64,000 nucleotides of DNA, from contig NZ_JBHULB010000017.1 of assembly GCF_042684265.1 (NCBI RefSeq), positions 163,521 to 227,520 of the forward strand, written 5' to 3'. Under the pieces are notes generated by a model. The model made no database searches, was not told the origin of the DNA, and saw only the letters and a program-made list of their open reading frames with translations. The position numbers and the translations under genes were made by a program. Origin of the DNA: Croceitalea marina. GTDB taxonomy: Bacteria > Bacteroidota > Bacteroidia > Flavobacteriales > Flavobacteriaceae. Positions 61,901 through 64,000 of this stretch are shown piece after piece (the stretch's first letter is position 1; the number at the start of each line of letters is the position of its first letter).

Positions 61901-64000
61901 CCTATCCTACCGTTAATGATATTCCGGCTGGTGAGTTTCAGACCAGTGTGATTTTTGACATTCTTAATCCTGGAGACTATACGTTCGTTGTTGTTGATAG
62001 AAATAATTGTTTTGCTTTTTCCAATACCGTAAATATTGAATTTCAACCAGCAGCAGATTTCGACCCGACTTCAATTATTAATGTGTCTTGTTTTGGAGAA
62101 TCTACGGGTTCTATAACTTATAATTTGGTCGATGATAATGGATTTAGACTGACCTATTACTTGTTTGATGGAGCGACAACAGATGAAAACAATTACGACA
62201 TAAACAATGCGCTTGCGACCAACACTAATGGGTTCTTTCCTAATCTGCCACAAGGCGATTACTTTATAGTTATAAACCAAAGAAAGGGTAGTGCCGATTG
62301 TGATTATTTTGAAACTTATTCTGTTTCAGGTCCATCTGCCGCAGTTACTTCCAACCTTGCGCTAATTCAAGATTATACTTGTATCCAAGGCGGCATTATA
62401 GAAGCTCAACCAGCTACAGGAGGAACTGCGCCATATGCTTACAGTATTGACGGTGTAAATTTCATTCCAGATACGACACCAAACGCTAATCGCTTTGAAA
62501 ATTTAACCGACGGCACATACACCGTAACGGTTAGAGACGCAAATGGTTGTTTCTTCGTCACCAATAGTTTAACTCTTGACCCTTTAAACCCCCCAACCGA
62601 TTTAACCTTTACAGCTAGCGACCAGAACTGTCCTTCACTTACATCAGATGTGGTGGTAACTGTTGTAGATGGAAACACCCCTTTCAATTTCGAAATCATT
62701 GCTCCTAGTGCAATCGCCGCAACATCTATTAGCGGAAATACTGCAAATTTTGATGGATTGGCCCCAGACACTTATACATTTAGGGTTACCGACGACAAAA
62801 ATTGTGTTTACGAAGAAAGTTTTACAATCGCTCCAGCGCCACAAATAACTGTTACTGGTCAGCTAATCAATAATATTTCTTGTTTTGGTTCGACCGATGG
62901 AGAGGCAAGGTTTGTTGTTTCGGATTTTGTAACCTCTTTTGATTATTCCGTTACAGGACCATCAGCTTTTTCAGGAACTGGAGAAACCAATGGAACTATT
63001 GACTTAAGTGGTTTAGATAATGGTACATATACGATTACGGTAACTGACAATGACACTAATTGCTCTGCTACTACAAGTGTACTAATTAATGCCCCGCCCG
63101 CAGCCCTGGTAATAACAGATTTAGATGTTACAGATTTAAGTTGCTCTGCTACAGGAACTGTTCCTGGATCCGTAACAATAACGGCAGAAAATGGCTGGGG
63201 AGGATATGAATATGAACTTGAAGATCCCTCTGGAACTGTCACAGGACCACAAGGAACGAATTCTTTTACGGGCCTTACCGATACCTCAGGAAACTACACC
63301 GTTACAGTTAGAGATGCCGGTGGTTGTGAGGTGACCCAAACCTTTGGCCTTTCGCCTACTATTTCGCCTGTGTTAGACGTAGTCGCAAACAATCTGTGTT
63401 ATGATAGTAGTACAGGTTTAGAGCTCACAGCGAGCGTTACTTCAGGTGGTGTTGCTCCATTTCAATATCGTTTAAACGGTGGGGCATATCAATCAAACAC
63501 AAATTTTACTAGTCTAGGGCCAGGAACATACACAGTTGAGGTAATTGATAGCAGAAATTGTACGGCTTCGGCAAGTATTACTGTTTTCCCTACCTTAAAT
63601 GCCAGCGCTAACCTTGTTAAAGATTTAGATTGTAGCGCGACCCCCGATGCAGAAATTGCGATTTCCATATCAGGAGGAAACCCAACATTCACCTATGAAG
63701 TGTTTTTAAACGGAGCTTCTTTTCAAGCGAATACTCCTGTTCCTAGCACATCATTTTCATATTTTACTACAACTCCAGGAACGTATACCTTCACTATTAC
63801 CGATAGTGAATCTTGTACGGTTACAACGAACGCTATTGTAGTTACCGATAATCCACTGCCAACCGTATCCCCCTTGGTAACGGATGTGCTTTGTAACGGT
63901 GACTCCAACGGTGCGGTCGACCTTAACGTGTCGGGCGGACTCGCTCCATACTCCATCGTATTCGACGGTAGTGCGCCTTCCACGCAACAAACCTACACGG
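58942..64000 (+). CDS. Giant SprB-repeat cell-surface adhesin, partial (3' end outside window)
   Basis: The ATG at 58942 opens a frame that stays open to the window edge (1686 codons plus one base). A signal peptide (about 1-29, 'CCVGIASAQ') is followed by an N-terminal region with 'NLIRYAGLYWSATYPS' and a DUF11-like domain (about 405-510, 'VLEKRVEDIAGNDITG', 'LGQFLDYVLSFQNIGNDNAT'), then a Cys-containing region. From about residue 850, roughly ten SprB-type repeats of 80-95 residues follow, each with an early Cys, a Gly-Gly-x-Pro-Tyr turn and a closing 'GTYTVTVRDANGC'-like strand. Such proteins are exported by T9SS and move along the surface in gliding or act as adhesins. The location beside a PorP/SprF gene fits sprB-sprF organisation. 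Confidence 0.85.
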   Translation, partial: MKLSFRIPKPAFLFLLFILCCVGIASAQEYNTFEVRYQSNLRGDLTFIGNNILNRDSGTSGEGPNDAYNNQRNNNNGSTNNDNSGFYNYNDFKNMQYIDVDSDPSTFSSSTSTFTFEQADCNLIRYAGLYWSATYPSATANGSYNSSGYTPNTVAVGTGRETDFNQVKFRVPGGAYVDITADEVLFDGFNSTDNTVRQNSPYACYADVTSMITALANPEGDYTVANIRATTGGLTPGGGSTGGWTLVIVYENPTVTGKFITTFDGFARVNGTNTIDIDYSGFETIPTGPVEADLGAATLEGDFRIDGDGLSIEASSNSGFTAIGNATNPTDNFFNSNITLDGVVTTNRNPASTNTLGYDTDIFRLNNAANSIIPNGETAATFRFSTDGDQYYPFFNSFNVEVIEPNIVLEKRVEDIAGNDITGAGVNLGQFLDYVLSFQNIGNDNATNYTIRDVLPINVTLDETNLILPAGVTYVYAPATREITFTIPNNLIEENDPASSIRMRVRVAENCFDFIDACTDQIQNVAFSTYRGQINTAQITDDPSVNDFDSCGFVNAGATNFLLDDLDACDFSRTVQLCGDSVVLDAGDNFDAYFWYVDENNDGLIDAGDTLISGANTDTLLVTEVGTYIVDKQVADPCKGFQEIITVTLFGTTQSNPITALINDTSNTVEGEVVVCPNDGEELPEIFLCGLNDTELIQINIPDADSIVWEQLDEASCTAATEDCANKNNTCTWNTVETGGDFTASDAGQYRVVINYANGCFSRFYFNIFKNPLDPQFNSSDIICNTPGNITVTNMPLDYEFQLVDAANDAVLVPYSANNGPSFDIAANGAYRVEMRQQGIVDGCVFILDNIGILDRDFQVDVTSRDTDCNGLGEISISVLNVEAQYYYEISQGGTSVDTFGPSNDNNYTFENLNDGVYDILVTTDDGCNYTEQVTINDLSDLDLTARVSQHITCREGNIQMDSSGGQTPHNYAIWSYVDDNGVTVTSYPTVNDIPAGEFQTSVIFDILNPGDYTFVVVDRNNCFAFSNTVNIEFQPAADFDPTSIINVSCFGESTGSITYNLVDDNGFRLTYYLFDGATTDENNYDINNALATNTNGFFPNLPQGDYFIVINQRKGSADCDYFETYSVSGPSAAVTSNLALIQDYTCIQGGIIEAQPATGGTAPYAYSIDGVNFIPDTTPNANRFENLTDGTYTVTVRDANGCFFVTNSLTLDPLNPPTDLTFTASDQNCPSLTSDVVVTVVDGNTPFNFEIIAPSAIAATSISGNTANFDGLAPDTYTFRVTDDKNCVYEESFTIAPAPQITVTGQLINNISCFGSTDGEARFVVSDFVTSFDYSVTGPSAFSGTGETNGTIDLSGLDNGTYTITVTDNDTNCSATTSVLINAPPAALVITDLDVTDLSCSATGTVPGSVTITAENGWGGYEYELEDPSGTVTGPQGTNSFTGLTDTSGNYTVTVRDAGGCEVTQTFGLSPTISPVLDVVANNLCYDSSTGLELTASVTSGGVAPFQYRLNGGAYQSNTNFTSLGPGTYTVEVIDSRNCTASASITVFPTLNASANLVKDLDCSATPDAEIAISISGGNPTFTYEVFLNGASFQANTPVPSTSFSYFTTTPGTYTFTITDSESCTVTTNAIVVTDNPLPTVSPLVTDVLCNGDSNGAVDLNVSGGLAPYSIVFDGSAPSTQQTYT

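Noticed and set aside
59775..63990. Several minus-strand reading frames of 66-110 codons opposite the giant adhesin
   Set aside because: They lie wholly inside the plus-strand SprB-repeat gene, have no recognisable motif or leader, and arise from its Thr/Val/Ser-rich codon pattern.

Overview
The window comes from a low-GC marine-type Bacteroidota, almost certainly a member of Flavobacteriaceae. The signs are A-rich leaders, candidate TAnnTTTG promoters, type IX secretion proteins (PorP/SprF, a gliding-motility C-terminal domain, SprB-like repeats), families largely confined to Flavobacteriia (DUF6090, DUF4837, DUF4175, DUF6909, DUF6747), GlnS and a TatA/M23/GH3 group. The genus cannot be fixed from this sequence. 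No tRNA, rRNA or CRISPR array was seen. All family names come from recognition of motifs and architecture, not from a database search.

Layout. 1-9.0 kb (minus strand) is a compact surface-polysaccharide operon: class II aldolase, FGGY kinase, iron-dependent alcohol dehydrogenase, nucleotidyltransferase, flippase, CDP-glycerol-type glycerophosphotransferase and a Wzy/WaaL-like polymerase cut by the window edge, with a Wzz-like protein upstream. The combination suggests that a CDP-activated polyol phosphate is made and polymerised (teichoic-acid-like chemistry). 9.1-12.4 kb is the complete rfbBACD dTDP-rhamnose pathway. 12.5-23.9 kb is mostly housekeeping and envelope genes: DUF6909, GH3, an M23 peptidase, tatA, a PorE-like OmpA protein, DUF6747, DUF4837, a LysM lytic transglycosylase and pgk.

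24.1-35.7 kb is the most unusual part: thirteen tandem full-length DUF6090 paralogues on the plus strand. Each has a nearly constant N-terminal membrane module of about 47 residues and a divergent extracytoplasmic part. Five truncated 5' stubs of the same gene are interspersed, each broken after roughly 8-18 codons by a small palindromic repeat element. The array also holds a 406-bp candidate mobile element (one GIY-YIG nuclease gene between perfect 30-bp inverted repeats) inserted next to a broken DUF559 nuclease gene that is itself preceded by a different palindromic repeat. Repeat-derived sequence has also entered coding sequence in frame, in one DUF6090 member and probably in gltX.

35.7-53.9 kb returns to core functions: holB, DoxX-like, OmpH/Skp-like, a methyltransferase, a lipoprotein gene with an in-frame stop, mnmG, ybeY, a large DUF4175 protein, an AlkB-type hydroxylase, gltX, small lipoproteins, an SPFH protein with an overlapping FG-GAP propeller protein, and glnS. 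Two perfect 16-bp palindromes matching parS lie on either side of mnmG, one inside the end of ybeY, which suggests this region is near the chromosome origin.

54.1-64.0 kb is a type IX secretion and adhesion locus: an Ig-like protein with a CHU_C-type C-terminus, a PorP/SprF protein fused to two SPOR-like repeats, and the first 1686 codons of a giant SprB-repeat adhesin that runs off the window.
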